Source: Marinobacter sp.
GTDB lineage: Bacteria; Pseudomonadota; Gammaproteobacteria; Pseudomonadales; Oleiphilaceae
Direction of reading: 5' to 3'
Length of the DNA: 32,526 nt
Assembly: GCA_022014155.1 (NCBI GenBank)
Contig: JAKLLS010000028.1
Span: 1-32,526, forward strand
The notes beneath the pieces were generated by a model that was not told the origin of the DNA, did no database searches, and was given only the letters and a program-made list of their open reading frames with translations. The translations under genes and the position numbers were made by a program. Of the stretch, positions 19,200 to 27,292 are shown piece after piece. Within the stretch, counting starts at the first letter, position 1, and each line of letters begins with the position of its first letter.

Positions 19200-20156
19200 A
19201 TGGCATGTAGCTCCCACCCTCCTCCGCCACCAAGGAGCCCCTACCCAGTGAGGGTCGTGTTCGGGATACTTTTGAGCGTCCTCGCAGGCACCGCTCAATG
19301 TTTCGCAGAGGTCAGGAATACAGCCTATCAGCCCCCTCCGTTACAGGAATACATACTCTGGTACCGAAACTACGACAGTCCCGCCATCCGGGCATTGCTC
19401 GAGCTCGCCCTGAAAAAAACGCCTGAGTATGGGGAATTCCGGATCATCCGCAGTGAGGAGATGGGTCAAGGGCGCGTGCTTCGGGAGCTGGCCCATGGCC
19501 GCACCAGGCTGATTGATATTGCCAATGTCGCCAGCAGCAGCGAGCGGGAGTCACAACTGTTAGCCATCCCCATCCCGATTGACGGCGGGCTGCTTGGGTT
19601 CCGGGTCTGCGTGGTTCTTCCCCATTCCCTGCCCATGTTTGAGGGCGTCCGCACGGTGGAGGACCTTAGAGATAGGGGCATCCGTATCGGGCAAGGCCTG
19701 CACTGGCCCGACACCGATATCCTGAAGGTTAATAATATTCCGGTGATCACCCACACCCGCTACGAGCTCCTGTTTCGGATGCTTCGCAACGATCGGTTCG
19801 ATTGTTTTGCCCGGGGTGTAAGTGAAGTCATGTTCGATCTGGCCATCGAAAATGACCCGGAACTGGTCATTGAGCCGTCAATAATGCTGGCCTATCCCAT
19901 GCCATCCTATTTTTTCACCTCTCCCTACGATTATTTGACAGCACACCGCGTTCAACTGGGTATGGAACGTGCCATTCTGGACGGTAGCTTTGCGCAGTTT
20001 CTTACCAATTACTACGGGAAGGCGATTGAAACCCTGGCCCTTGATCGTCGCACTATTATCGTACTCAGGAATCCTTTCCTGAGCGAAGAATCACGCATGG
20101 TGGGGCGACAGACCCTGGACAACCTTCAACGCAGGCTTCAGCTCCTGAGCCAGTAG
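19200..20156 (+). CDS. Periplasmic solute-binding-like protein of unknown ligand
   Basis: A 318-residue exported protein with the general look of a type 2 periplasmic binding fold (SBP_bac_3-like): sensor-like blocks such as LELALKKTPEYGEFRI, GGLLGFRVCVVLP and IRIGQGLHWPD. A hydrophobic segment VVFGILLSVLAG is followed by a likely cleavage site after the Ala of QCFA. The ATG at 19200 has GGAG nine bases before it but gives an odd proline-rich leader; a GTG at 19248, with AAGGAG upstream, would give a cleaner signal peptide. No permease or ATPase gene is adjacent, so it may serve sensing rather than transport. I do not recognise a named family member. Confidence 0.72.
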   Translation: MACSSHPPPPPRSPYPVRVVFGILLSVLAGTAQCFAEVRNTAYQPPPLQEYILWYRNYDSPAIRALLELALKKTPEYGEFRIIRSEEMGQGRVLRELAHGRTRLIDIANVASSSERESQLLAIPIPIDGGLLGFRVCVVLPHSLPMFEGVRTVEDLRDRGIRIGQGLHWPDTDILKVNNIPVITHTRYELLFRMLRNDRFDCFARGVSEVMFDLAIENDPELVIEPSIMLAYPMPSYFFTSPYDYLTAHRVQLGMERAILDGSFAQFLTNYYGKAIETLALDRRTIIVLRNPFLSEESRMVGRQTLDNLQRRLQLLSQ

Positions 20157-20173
20157 TGTCAAGAACGGAGCAC

Positions 20174-22060
20174 CTAGACCCGGAACCGCGATACGTTCTG
20201 GTTTAACGTATTGCCGATCGACTCAATCTGGCTGCTGTAGACGTCGTTTTCGCTGGCAGCGGTGGCCGCTTCCTGACCCTGATCCGCAATTCGCGTAATG
20301 GAAGAATTCAGCTCTTCCGTCACCGACGTCTGCTCTTCAGATGCGGTGGCGATTTGCGTGGTCATCTGACTGATTGAAGTGATCGCCTCGGCAATGCGGT
20401 TCAGCGCCTCCATTGCATCCTGGGCTTTCTCCATGCTGACATTGGAGACAGCGGTTGATGCCTTCATGACATCTACCGCGTTGCTGGCACCCTTCTGTAG
20501 CCGTTCAATCATGTTGTTGATCTCTTCCGTGCTGTCCTGAGTACGGCTGGCCAGATTACGCACTTCATCCGCGACCACGGCAAAGCCGCGGCCGGCTTCG
20601 CCTGCACGTGCAGCCTCAATGGCAGCGTTGAGAGCAAGCAGGTTGGTTTGTTCGGCAATCCCCTGAATGACTTCCAGTACGGAAGTGATATCGCTCACAT
20701 CCTTGCCCAGCGTGTCGATCACTTCCGCTGCAGAGGTGATTTCCCGGGACAACTTCTGCACCGCATCACGGGAAGCCTCAACTGTCTCCAGTGAAGCGCG
20801 GCTGTCACTGTCCGCGGTGTTGGCGGCATCGGCAGTTTGCTGGGCGTTCTGGGCAATCTCACCGGCGGCTGCCGACATCTCATTGATGGCAGTGGCCACC
20901 ATATCGACTTCTGCCTGCTGGCTTTCAACGCTGGTGCGGCTGGTGCTCGCTGTCTGGCGAAGGGATGTAACATTATCCTTGAGTTCCGTGGTGCCTTTCT
21001 GAACATCGCGGACTACCGCCTGAATGTTACCAACGAAACTGTTAAAGTTGCGGGCCAGGCGTCCAAACTCATCCTTCCCGCTGTCATCCAGTCTCTGGGT
21101 CAGATCTGCATCACCGGTGGCAATATCCTCCATCGCACGGTTAAGGCGGTGCACCGGTGCCATCAGCACGCGAATACCAAAATGCAGCACAAGCAGTGAG
21201 ATCACCAACCCAACCAACGCCATAATGATACCTGTCACCCGGGCAGCCGCAACCGGCTCGTGGATCATGTCCTGGTTCACGAATGTACCGAGATACCAGT
21301 CCACGCCCCGGGCACCACTGATCGCATGAAAACTGGCACTCCAGTTAGCGCCGTCGACCTGGTAATGGTGATCAGCGCCGTCAAGTTTCGGGGATTGACC
21401 AATCAGTTCACGGATTCCCTTGCCAATCAATTCTTCATCCGGATGGAACAACACCGTACCATCGGCACTGATCAGTGATGCGTACCCCGTACCCGCCAAC
21501 GTAACTTCGGCCAAACTTTCTTCAATGGCTTGCAGAGCGATGTCACCACCCGCAACCCCACGGTATGGACCTGATTTTATCGGAGCCATAGTGGTGATAA
21601 TCGTGTTGCCGGTAATAACATCTCTGTACGGCTTGGTGAACGAGGCGCGGCCAAGATCCGTGGCGATCTGGTACCAGGGACGGGTTCTGGGATCAAAATC
21701 CGATGGCAGGCTGGCGTTATCCTCCTCGGTTTTCATCAGCATGTAGCCGTCTTCACGCCCCACGTAAACATCCTTGAAATTACCGCCGGCCGTAGCGGAT
21801 TGCAGCAGCACCCTTGCCTGCCGATCGGTGCGCAGTTGCTCCATGGCTTTTGCCGTTGCCTCCGTCATGGCCAGCCGAGTGTTGAGCCAATCGGCAATGC
21901 CTGACGTACTCTGCGCGACGGCTTCATCTATGAGGGCATCAACATAGGTATCCGTGGTGTGCTGCAATCGCAGGTTGCTAGACAACGTAAACGCCACCAT
22001 CACCAGAATGAGCAGGACACCAAAAGCGGTAAGCAGTTTTTGACCAAACGTCAGTTGCAC
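20174..22060 (-). CDS. Methyl-accepting chemotaxis protein with dCache sensor
   Basis: Transmembrane chemoreceptor of 628 residues. TM1 is near residues 8-26, a periplasmic dCache domain follows, TM2 lies near 273-293, then HAMP and a long coiled-coil signalling domain with the highly conserved hairpin tip ([20 protein letters not shown] and onward, near 470-510). The sensor contains [13 protein letters not shown] and GVAGGDI, which resembles the amino-acid-binding dCache motif, so an amino-acid or amine ligand is likely. I use the GTG at 22060: GGAGAT stands six bases upstream, and the TTG at 22087 would lie upstream of the predicted transcript start of the sigma-28-like promoter. The C-terminus has no CheR-binding pentapeptide that I can see. 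Confidence 0.92.
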   Translation of the reverse strand: MQLTFGQKLLTAFGVLLILVMVAFTLSSNLRLQHTTDTYVDALIDEAVAQSTSGIADWLNTRLAMTEATAKAMEQLRTDRQARVLLQSATAGGNFKDVYVGREDGYMLMKTEEDNASLPSDFDPRTRPWYQIATDLGRASFTKPYRDVITGNTIITTMAPIKSGPYRGVAGGDIALQAIEESLAEVTLAGTGYASLISADGTVLFHPDEELIGKGIRELIGQSPKLDGADHHYQVDGANWSASFHAISGARGVDWYLGTFVNQDMIHEPVAAARVTGIIMALVGLVISLLVLHFGIRVLMAPVHRLNRAMEDIATGDADLTQRLDDSGKDEFGRLARNFNSFVGNIQAVVRDVQKGTTELKDNVTSLRQTASTSRTSVESQQAEVDMVATAINEMSAAAGEIAQNAQQTADAANTADSDSRASLETVEASRDAVQKLSREITSAAEVIDTLGKDVSDITSVLEVIQGIAEQTNLLALNAAIEAARAGEAGRGFAVVADEVRNLASRTQDSTEEINNMIERLQKGASNAVDVMKASTAVSNVSMEKAQDAMEALNRIAEAITSISQMTTQIATASEEQTSVTEELNSSITRIADQGQEAATAASENDVYSSQIESIGNTLNQNVSRFRV

Positions 22061-22089
22061 AGGGGGATCTCCAATAAAAGTTACCAAGT

Positions 22090-22116
22090 CTTTCGGCGGC
22101 GAATGCGAAGTCTTTA
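22090..22116 (-). promoter_or_regulatory. Sigma-28 (FliA) type promoter for the chemoreceptor gene
   Basis: On the minus strand the sequence is TAAAGACT, then 11 bases, then GCCGAAAG. The FliA consensus is TAAAGTTT-N11-GCCGATAA, so each half matches six of eight with exact spacing. It lies about 30 bases before the GTG start, leaving a short leader with the GGAGAT ribosome-binding site. Chemoreceptor genes are usual members of this regulon. Confidence 0.65.
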
Positions 22117-22209
22117 ATGCCTTCTGATAAAATGCCTGCTATTGCTTAAGGTATAGTGATCCAAACCTGAGCCAATCCATTCCATCATTAGTCACGGGAG
22201 CCTCTCTGT

Positions 22210-23730
22210 ATGGCCCACGAAGAGCTGCATCTCAATCTCCGAAACCTTACCCTGGACGATTACGAACAGCTTCAGCAGCTGATGGACCGAATATATGATG
22301 ATATTGGCGGAGCCTGGCCAAAGGAGACCATCAAGGCACTGGTCGAGCAGTTCCCCGATGGCCAGATATGCATTGAAGACTCCGGGGAGTTGATTGCCGT
22401 TGCCCTGACTGTGTGTGTGAAATACGAGCGCTTTAGCAACCCCCACACCTATGACGACCTGATTCTCCGCAACGAAAAGATCTGGCATAACCCCAAGGGC
22501 GATTCCCTCTACGGGCTGGACGTGTTTATCCACCCTGAGTACCGGGGCTATCGACTGGGGCGCCGGCTGTATGAAGCCCGAAAGGAGCTGTGCCGATCAA
22601 TGAATCTGCGCGCCATTCTTGCCGGTGGTCGGGTTCCCGGTTACTACAAGTATGCGGACCAGTACTCCCCGGCGGAATACATTCAGCGAGTGGACCGCAA
22701 GGAAATCTACGACCCGATCCTCACGTTCCAGCTTTCAAACGATTTTCAGGTCACTCGCCTGATGCACAAATATCTGCCGGAGGACAAGAAATCCCTCGGG
22801 TACGCGACGTTGCTTGAGTGGCGAAACATCCTCTACACGCCGCCCTCGCCCGTGCTCGACGTGAAAAAGACACAGGTTCGCCTCGGTGCTGTTCAGTGGC
22901 AGATGCGTGAGTTCACCTCAGTAGAAGAAGTGCTCAAGCAGGTGGAGTACTTCGTTGATGCGCTGTCCGATTACAAGAGTGACATTGCCCTGTTCCCCGA
23001 GTTTTTCAACGCACCCTTGATGGGACTGACCGACCAGATGGACCAGACCCGAGCCATTCGTTTCCTGGCGGGTTTCACGGAACAATTCCGCAATGAGATG
23101 TCCGAAATGGCGGTGAGCTACAACATCAACATCGTCACCGGCTCAATGCCGTTACTGGAAAACGATCGGGTTTATAACGTGTCATACCTGTGCCATCGTG
23201 ACGGTCGTGTCGACGAACAGAGAAAGATTCACATCACCCCGCACGAACGCCGGGACTGGGTGATTGAGGGGGGTAACCAATTCCAGGTATTCGATACCGA
23301 TGCTGGCCGGGTCGCCATCATGATCTGCTATGACATCGAGTTCCCGGAACTGGGGCGCATCGCAGCCGATCAGGATGTCGACATCATCTGCGTGCCCTTT
23401 TGGACCGATACGAAAAATGGCTACCTGAGGGTTCGCCACTGCGCCCAGGCGCGTGCCATTGAGAATGAATGTTACGTCGTGATCACCGGTAGCGTCGGCA
23501 ACCTGCCGAAAGTAGAGAACCTTGACGTCCAGTACGCTCAGTCGTCCGTATTCTCACCCTCCGATTTTGCGTTTCCCCATGATGCCGTCATGGCCGAAAC
23601 CACGCCCAACACGGAAATGATCATGTTTTCCGACATGGATCTGGAAAAACTCAAACTGGTGCGCAACGAGGGCTCAGTGACGAACCTCAAGGACCGTCGA
23701 ACGGACATGTATAATGTAAAAACCCGTTGA
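22210..23730 (+). CDS. GNAT acetyltransferase / carbon-nitrogen hydrolase fusion
   Basis: A 506-residue two-domain protein. The N-terminal 1-200 is a GNAT N-acetyltransferase fold, with acetyl-CoA region YRGYRLGRRLYEAR. From about residue 225 there is a nitrilase-superfamily amidase with the Glu-Lys-Cys triad intact: Glu264 in LFPEFF, Lys339 in QRKIHI and Cys373 in MICYDIEFPE. No signal peptide is seen. GGGAG precedes the ATG. A -10-like TATAGT lies at 22152-22157 without a good -35. This fusion is a known arrangement in proteobacteria, but its substrate is not established. One domain might acylate an amine and the other hydrolyse an amide of a related compound; that is inference. Confidence 0.9.
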   Translation: MAHEELHLNLRNLTLDDYEQLQQLMDRIYDDIGGAWPKETIKALVEQFPDGQICIEDSGELIAVALTVCVKYERFSNPHTYDDLILRNEKIWHNPKGDSLYGLDVFIHPEYRGYRLGRRLYEARKELCRSMNLRAILAGGRVPGYYKYADQYSPAEYIQRVDRKEIYDPILTFQLSNDFQVTRLMHKYLPEDKKSLGYATLLEWRNILYTPPSPVLDVKKTQVRLGAVQWQMREFTSVEEVLKQVEYFVDALSDYKSDIALFPEFFNAPLMGLTDQMDQTRAIRFLAGFTEQFRNEMSEMAVSYNINIVTGSMPLLENDRVYNVSYLCHRDGRVDEQRKIHITPHERRDWVIEGGNQFQVFDTDAGRVAIMICYDIEFPELGRIAADQDVDIICVPFWTDTKNGYLRVRHCAQARAIENECYVVITGSVGNLPKVENLDVQYAQSSVFSPSDFAFPHDAVMAETTPNTEMIMFSDMDLEKLKLVRNEGSVTNLKDRRTDMYNVKTR

Positions 23731-23742
23731 TTTGGCCTGGAT

Positions 23743-23771
23743 AGACTGTTCATACAGTTGATGAACAGTCT
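23743..23771. repeat. Perfect 11-bp inverted repeat between the nitrilase fusion and the PilZ-like gene
   Basis: An 11-base arm AGACTGTTCAT at 23743-23753 and its exact complement ATGAACAGTCT at 23761-23771 flank a 7-base loop. No run of T follows on the plus strand, so it is not a typical intrinsic terminator. It could be an mRNA hairpin ending or stabilising the upstream message, or an operator for the downstream genes. Confidence 0.8.
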
Positions 23772-23899
23772 GAGAGGACTATTGTATAGCGCTGACACCG
23801 TTGCCAAATCTTCCATGTGTGACTATTGTTTAATCAACCACCAACGGTATAGTTGGACCGGACAGCATTCCGGCCCCGGAGAACCCGAGACAATCTTTC

Positions 23900-24298
23900 A
23901 TGAACGAAGCACTACCGGATCTCATCGCACGCTTTCGCATCAAGCATGGCCTTTTTCGCAAGGAAACGGTTGAAGCGGCACTGTTTGAGCTGGACAACTT
24001 TGGCTGTGTCATGAAAACGGACAAGGTCTTCAAGCCGGGCGATACGGTCACTCTGGACCTGATCATGGATATGCCTTTTGAGAACATTCAGGCAGAGGGT
24101 ATATCCGGACTGGTCACAGAACGCAGAAAACACTGTAGCAATTTCTTTTATTCAATTGATTTTATTGAAGTCGGAGACTCAGATGCTTCTCCGACGACCG
24201 ATAAACTCCGACGTATCCGGGATGTGGTCATAAAAAAACAGTCATTGAAATCACGACGTTCCTCCGGGCCAGGTTCTGGTTTACAGCAAACGGCCTGA
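23900..24298 (+). CDS. Small PilZ-like protein
   Basis: A 132-residue cytosolic protein. The middle section, with ELDNFGCVMKTDKVFKPGD followed by strands ending in FYSIDFIEVGD, looks like the beta-barrel of a PilZ domain, but the RxxxR motif is missing and DxSxxG is degenerate. It may therefore not bind c-di-GMP. The C-terminus is basic and low in structure. The start has only a weak GAGA ahead. It is 46 bases before the coiled-coil/HhH gene on the same strand and may be co-transcribed with it and selD. The family assignment is tentative. Confidence 0.6.
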   Translation: MNEALPDLIARFRIKHGLFRKETVEAALFELDNFGCVMKTDKVFKPGDTVTLDLIMDMPFENIQAEGISGLVTERRKHCSNFFYSIDFIEVGDSDASPTTDKLRRIRDVVIKKQSLKSRRSSGPGSGLQQTA

Positions 24299-24344
24299 TT
24301 AAGCACCACCCTCACTTCGTTCAAACCGCAAGGAGATTGCCTTC

Positions 24345-25016
24345 ATGGCCAAGAAAGCCAAGCCAAGCGTGGATAAAATCGTAAAAAAAGTGAACAAGGA
24401 GTTCGACAAAACGTCTTCCCAGATCGAAAAACTGATCAACGACGCTCTCAAGCAATTCGACAGCCTTCAGAACCAGATTCAGGAACCGGTTCGTAAACTG
24501 CTTAAAGAGGTTGATGAGCTGCGCGATCGGGAAATGAAGCGTTTTAATGAGGAATTTGAGCGCCGCCTGAATGAATTTCATGAGTTGCAGAACAGCATCC
24601 TGGAACGTCTGGGCATCGCCAGCAAAGAACTGAAAGATGAAGTAAAGAAAACCGCGGACACGGCTTCGACCAAGGTCAGCGCGGCCAAGCCCAAGGCGGC
24701 CACCACTAAACCGGCGCCCAAGAGCACCGCTAAAAAGGCCCCGGCCAAAACAGCGGCTAAAGCCAAGACAACCGCTAAACCGAAGACAACCGCCAAAAAG
24801 GCGCCGGCCAAGAAGGCGGCAAAGCCTGTGAACAAAAATGATCTGACCCGCGTTAAGGGTATCGGCCCGGCCACCGCAAAGAAGATGCAGGAAGCCGGCA
24901 TTAACTCCATTGAGCAGATCGCCACTCCCTCTGACACTGATAAGGAAAAGCTGCAAGCCTTCTCAAAAATGAAAGGGTTCGCGACGCTGTCTGACGAAGC
25001 CAAGAAAATTCTTTGA
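24345..25016 (+). CDS. Coiled-coil protein with H1-like Lys/Ala/Pro linker and helix-hairpin-helix end
   Basis: A 223-residue protein in three parts. Residues 1-105 are charged amphipathic helices resembling a phasin-like coiled coil. Residues about 108-162 are a low-complexity Lys/Ala/Pro/Thr segment with AKKAPAK-type repeats, like histone H1 tails. Residues about 165-223 form a helix-hairpin-helix module (TRVKGIGPATAKKMQEAGI). The layout recalls the PhaF granule/nucleoid phasin, whose C-terminus is also H1-like, but the HhH end differs. DNA binding is likely; granule association is a guess. AAGGAGAT precedes the ATG. Its stop overlaps the selD start (TGATG), suggesting coupled translation. 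Confidence 0.75.
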   Translation: MAKKAKPSVDKIVKKVNKEFDKTSSQIEKLINDALKQFDSLQNQIQEPVRKLLKEVDELRDREMKRFNEEFERRLNEFHELQNSILERLGIASKELKDEVKKTADTASTKVSAAKPKAATTKPAPKSTAKKAPAKTAAKAKTTAKPKTTAKKAPAKKAAKPVNKNDLTRVKGIGPATAKKMQEAGINSIEQIATPSDTDKEKLQAFSKMKGFATLSDEAKKIL

Positions 25017-27292
25017 TGCGAACGCCTGATCAGCCTGTATTACGGGATATTGTCCTGATTGGCGGTGGGCACAGCCACGTAGGGGTTCTTAAGCGATTCG
25101 CCATGAACCCCGTACCGGGTGTCCGGTTAACACTGATCTGTCGAGACACCCATACCCCCTACTCCGGCATGCTTCCGGGGTACGTGGCTGGGCATTATTC
25201 CTACGACGATGTGCACATTGACCTGAGCCGACTGGCCGAGTACGCCGGCGCGCGGTTCTATCGCGATGAAGCCGTGGGCCTCGACCGGGATCGAAAACGG
25301 GTTATCTGTAAGAACCGTCCGGATGTGCCCTACGACCTCCTGTCCATTAACATCGGTTCTTCTCCGCGCGTCGAAGAAGTCTCCGGTGCGGCGGATCATG
25401 CCGTGCCTGTCAAACCGATCAACGGTTTCAACAGTCGATGGCTGGCGTTGCTGTCACGGCTTGAAAACCACCAGGGGCCCATGACTGTGGCCGTAGTAGG
25501 TGCCGGCGCCGGTGGCGTGGAACTGACCCTCGCCATGCAGTTCCGTTTGCGGAACGAACTGAAACAACGGGGCCTTGACCCGGACCAGTTGCACTTCCAT
25601 TTGTTTGACGCCGCAACCGAGATCCTGCCCACCCACAATGCCAAGGTGCGCGCAATATTCGCCGAAAAACTCAGCAGCCGTGGCGTGAAGGTGCATCTGG
25701 ACTCCCCTGTCTCGCAGGTGGAAGCAGGTAGGCTTCAAACCGAGAACGGAGAAAAATTCGACGTTGACGAAGTACTTTGGGTCACCCGCGCAGGCGGTCC
25801 CGCCTGGCTGAAGGAAACTGGCCTGGCACTCGACGACGGTGGGTTTATCCGTGTTCGGGACACACTGCAATCCGAAACGGACGATGCCATTTTTGCTGCC
25901 GGTGATATCGCCAACGTAATGAATCATCCCCGAGAGAAAGCAGGCGTGTTTGCTGTCCGACAGGGCCCGCCATTGGCAGACAATCTCAAACGACTGGCAA
26001 CTGGTAAGTCTGCGAAGGACTTCCATCCTCAAAAGAAATGGCTGGCGCTGATCAGTACGGGCGATCAGTACGCTGTCGCCTCCCGAGGTGATGTTTCCTT
26101 CTCTGGCCCATGGGTGTGGCGCTGGAAAGACTGGATTGATCGCCGATTCATGGACAAGTTCAGCGATCTTCCACCCATGGAAGATACCGGAAAGTTACCG
26201 GATACCGCCGCCGCACAGAGTGCCGAGGAAGCGTCTCAGGCCATTTCCGCAGTCGCCATGCGATGTGGCGGCTGTGGCGCCAAGGTTGGCAGCACGGTCC
26301 TGTCACGGGCGCTCAGAGAACTGAAGCCCATCGAAAGGGATGACATCATTATCGGTCTGCACGCCCCTGACGATGCAGCCGTGCTGAGGGTACCGCCCGG
26401 AAAAGCGGTGGTTCATACCGTCGACTTCTTCCGTGCGTTCATTGATGATCCCTACATCTTTGGCCAGGTGGCGGCTAACCACAGCCTCGGCGATGTGTTC
26501 GCCATGGGCGCCGAAGCCCAAAGCGCCACCGCTGTTGCGACCGTGCCTTATGGCATCGAGTCCAAGGTGGAGGATGTGGTGTACCAGATGATGTCCGGTG
26601 CCGTTGAGGTGTTGAACGATGCCGGCTGTGCCCTGGTGGGCGGTCATACCGGCGAGGGCCGGGAACTGGCTCTGGGGTTTGCCGTCAACGGCTTGATCGA
26701 TCCAGAAGAAGTCATGAGCAAGGGCGGACTCAAAGCGGGAGATGCACTGATCCTCACCAAGCCCATTGGCACCGGCACCCTGTTTGCCGCCCATGCAAGA
26801 CTCGCAGCGAAAGGCCGCTGGATTGATTCGGCTCTCGCATCAATGATCCAGTCCAACAAGAACGCGGCCCAGTGCCTGCGGAAGTACGGCTCCAAAGCCT
26901 GCACGGATGTGACCGGATTTGGCCTGCTGGGGCACCTGGTGGAAATGACCCGGCCTTCGGGCGTGGATGCCGAGTTGGACCTGTCCGCAATTCCGATATT
27001 GCCTGGCGCCGAGGAAACGGCCGCGGCTGGCATTTTGAGCTCGCTACAGCCCGCGAATATCCGGCTTCGTCGGGGAATTCAGGATCAGGAAAGATGGGTC
27101 AATCATCCCCGTTATCCTCTGATCTTTGATCCCCAAACCGCCGGAGGACTACTGGCCAGCGTGCCGGCGGACGTTGCGGATGACTGCGTGCGGGAACTCA
27201 AAGCCATGGGCTATCCCCACACGGCGATTATCGGCAGGGTCAAACCACAGGACGAAAGCGGCCCCATCGAACCGATCAGTCTTCGGGACTGA
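25016..27292 (+). CDS. selD: NADH-dehydrogenase-like flavoprotein fused to selenide, water dikinase
   Basis: A 758-residue fusion. Residues 1-400 are an NDH-2-like pyridine nucleotide-disulphide oxidoreductase with an FAD motif IGGGHSHVG near 15-23 and an NAD(P) motif GAGAGGVE at 162-169. Residues about 410-758 are a complete SelD, which makes selenophosphate from ATP and selenide. The catalytic cysteine is Cys420 and the lysine Lys423 in RCGGCGAK; the domain continues with SLGDVFAMGA, VGGHTGEG and DVTGFGLLGH. No selenocysteine codon is present. The start is the ATG overlapping the upstream stop. The flavin domain may reduce selenium to selenide for the kinase, as proposed for such fusions. 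In the selenoneine pathway this role is called SenC. Confidence 0.95.
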   Translation: MRTPDQPVLRDIVLIGGGHSHVGVLKRFAMNPVPGVRLTLICRDTHTPYSGMLPGYVAGHYSYDDVHIDLSRLAEYAGARFYRDEAVGLDRDRKRVICKNRPDVPYDLLSINIGSSPRVEEVSGAADHAVPVKPINGFNSRWLALLSRLENHQGPMTVAVVGAGAGGVELTLAMQFRLRNELKQRGLDPDQLHFHLFDAATEILPTHNAKVRAIFAEKLSSRGVKVHLDSPVSQVEAGRLQTENGEKFDVDEVLWVTRAGGPAWLKETGLALDDGGFIRVRDTLQSETDDAIFAAGDIANVMNHPREKAGVFAVRQGPPLADNLKRLATGKSAKDFHPQKKWLALISTGDQYAVASRGDVSFSGPWVWRWKDWIDRRFMDKFSDLPPMEDTGKLPDTAAAQSAEEASQAISAVAMRCGGCGAKVGSTVLSRALRELKPIERDDIIIGLHAPDDAAVLRVPPGKAVVHTVDFFRAFIDDPYIFGQVAANHSLGDVFAMGAEAQSATAVATVPYGIESKVEDVVYQMMSGAVEVLNDAGCALVGGHTGEGRELALGFAVNGLIDPEEVMSKGGLKAGDALILTKPIGTGTLFAAHARLAAKGRWIDSALASMIQSNKNAAQCLRKYGSKACTDVTGFGLLGHLVEMTRPSGVDAELDLSAIPILPGAEETAAAGILSSLQPANIRLRRGIQDQERWVNHPRYPLIFDPQTAGGLLASVPADVADDCVRELKAMGYPHTAIIGRVKPQDESGPIEPISLRD

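Noticed and set aside
24690..24835. Repetitive DNA that might be a CRISPR or tandem-repeat locus
   Set aside because: The repetition comes from degenerate codons for Lys, Ala, Pro and Thr in one frame; units are irregular and there are no spacers.
24321..24956. A 211-codon open frame on the minus strand, rich in Leu, Gly and Phe
   Set aside because: It is the mirror of the Lys/Ala/Pro-rich gene; the apparent hydrophobic composition follows from reading that repeat backwards.
25016..27292. Possible selenocysteine in the SelD active site
   Set aside because: The active-site position is encoded by a cysteine codon and the frame has no internal TGA.
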